From JAWKTT01 sp041398965 (GTDB taxonomy: Bacteria > Planctomycetota > Planctomycetia > Planctomycetales > Planctomycetaceae), in the NCBI GenBank assembly GCA_041398965.1, contig JAWKTT010000007.1:62001-126000 (forward strand): a stretch of DNA of 64,000 nt, given 5' to 3'. The translations under genes and the position numbers were made by a program. The notes beneath the pieces were generated by a model. The model saw nothing but the letters and a program-made list of their open reading frames with translations, made no database searches and was not told where the DNA came from. How positions within the stretch are numbered: position 1 is the stretch's first letter; each line of letters starts with the position of its first letter. Shown here piece by piece: positions 63,818 to 64,000 of this stretch.

Positions 63818-64000
63818 ATGGCTGATCTACCAGCAACTGCGAATGTTAGCACGACGGCCGGGGGGAGCGGTGCCGCTCAGTCTGGTGGGGCAGGGAAACC
63901 CGCATCATCAGCGACCCCTCCAACGCCCCCTCATGAATCATGGCGGGATACCTTCGAGCAAATCGTGTTCGCGTTTGTACTTGCTTTGGTGTTTCGCACG
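63818..64000 (+). CDS. lepB: Signal peptidase I, N-terminal part (3' end outside window)
   Basis: About 61 codons are visible from ATG 63818. A flexible Ala/Gly/Pro-rich N-terminus (SGAAQSGGAGKPASSATPP) is followed by ESWRDTFEQIVFAFVLALVF ending RT, the typical first helix of planctomycete signal peptidase I. The catalytic Ser and Lys lie beyond the edge. The nearby ATG at 63805 is in another frame and stops after six codons. The gene would cleave the many signal peptides predicted in this window and lies next to a PpiD-like chaperone, forming a secretion pair. Confidence 0.8.
   Translation, partial: MADLPATANVSTTAGGSGAAQSGGAGKPASSATPPTPPHESWRDTFEQIVFAFVLALVFRT

Noticed and set aside
63805..63825. 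ATG at 63805 as the lepB start
   Set aside because: It is in a frame that reaches TGA after six codons; 63818 opens the LepB-like frame.
1..64000. CRISPR arrays, tRNA or rRNA genes, insertion sequences
   Set aside because: No spaced direct repeats, no T-loop/acceptor pattern in the gaps, and no transposase was seen on either strand.

Overview
The window reads as a chromosomal segment of a planctomycete, most likely order Planctomycetales. I infer this from families largely confined to that phylum: a heme/DUF1549/DUF1553 protein paired with a twin-arginine DUF1501 protein, a DUF1080 secreted protein, a PmoA-like protein, secreted cytochromes fused to WD40 or PA14 domains, and a tetrahydromethanopterin C1 enzyme (Ftr) in an otherwise ordinary bacterium. 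Base composition is moderately GC-rich throughout. I saw no insertion sequence, prophage, CRISPR array, tRNA or rRNA.

Layout. 1-4350: the end of a heavy-metal RND pump meets a sensor histidine kinase tail to tail with one base between the stops. 4623-8830: a secreted DUF1080 protein, then sthA (transhydrogenase) and nadE (NAD synthase). 9047-13876 (minus): a three-gene unit of a GntR/FCD regulator, a heme/DUF1549/DUF1553 protein and a DUF1501 protein, with a perfect 12-bp palindrome just upstream of the regulator. 14466-16907: a secreted acetylesterase-sulfatase fusion. 17249-26337: a Cys-cluster protein, an acyltransferase, ftr, an AlkD-like protein, a PIN-TRAM protein, MoxR, ThiO and a diheme protein. 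26797-30455: hisI, an aldo/keto reductase and a YjhG-type sugar-acid dehydratase. 30568-36742: a rhodanese, a WD40 cytochrome, a CcsA-like membrane protein and a PmoA-like protein. 36889-40879: dnaJ/cbpA, birA, infA, and a miaB whose TRAM domain carries a roughly 95-residue insertion. 41210-45307: a 1365-residue protein of unknown function. 45408-57662: a serine hydrolase, rsmD, a PQQ-type propeller, a small secreted protein, a 1505-residue pentaheme PA14 protein, zwf and a purU-like gene. 57765-64000: topA, a PpiD/SurA-like membrane protein and the start of lepB.

How the genes work together. Much of the window serves the cell surface and periplasm. Four proteins together carry nine CxxCH heme sites, and a CcsA-like membrane protein lies among them. 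A sulfatase-esterase fusion, DUF1080 and PmoA-like proteins, an aldo/keto reductase and a sugar-acid dehydratase suggest breakdown of decorated polysaccharides. A second theme is pyridine nucleotides (sthA, nadE, zwf). The rest is housekeeping.

Between genes there is more structure than usual: a family of GGAC/GTCC palindromes at gene ends, a MITE-like inverted repeat at 49384-49517, a strong 79-nt hairpin at 60500-60578, and several operator-like palindromes. The strongest candidates for something undescribed are the 1365-residue protein, the GntR operon with its operator, the MiaB insertion and the intergenic repeat families.
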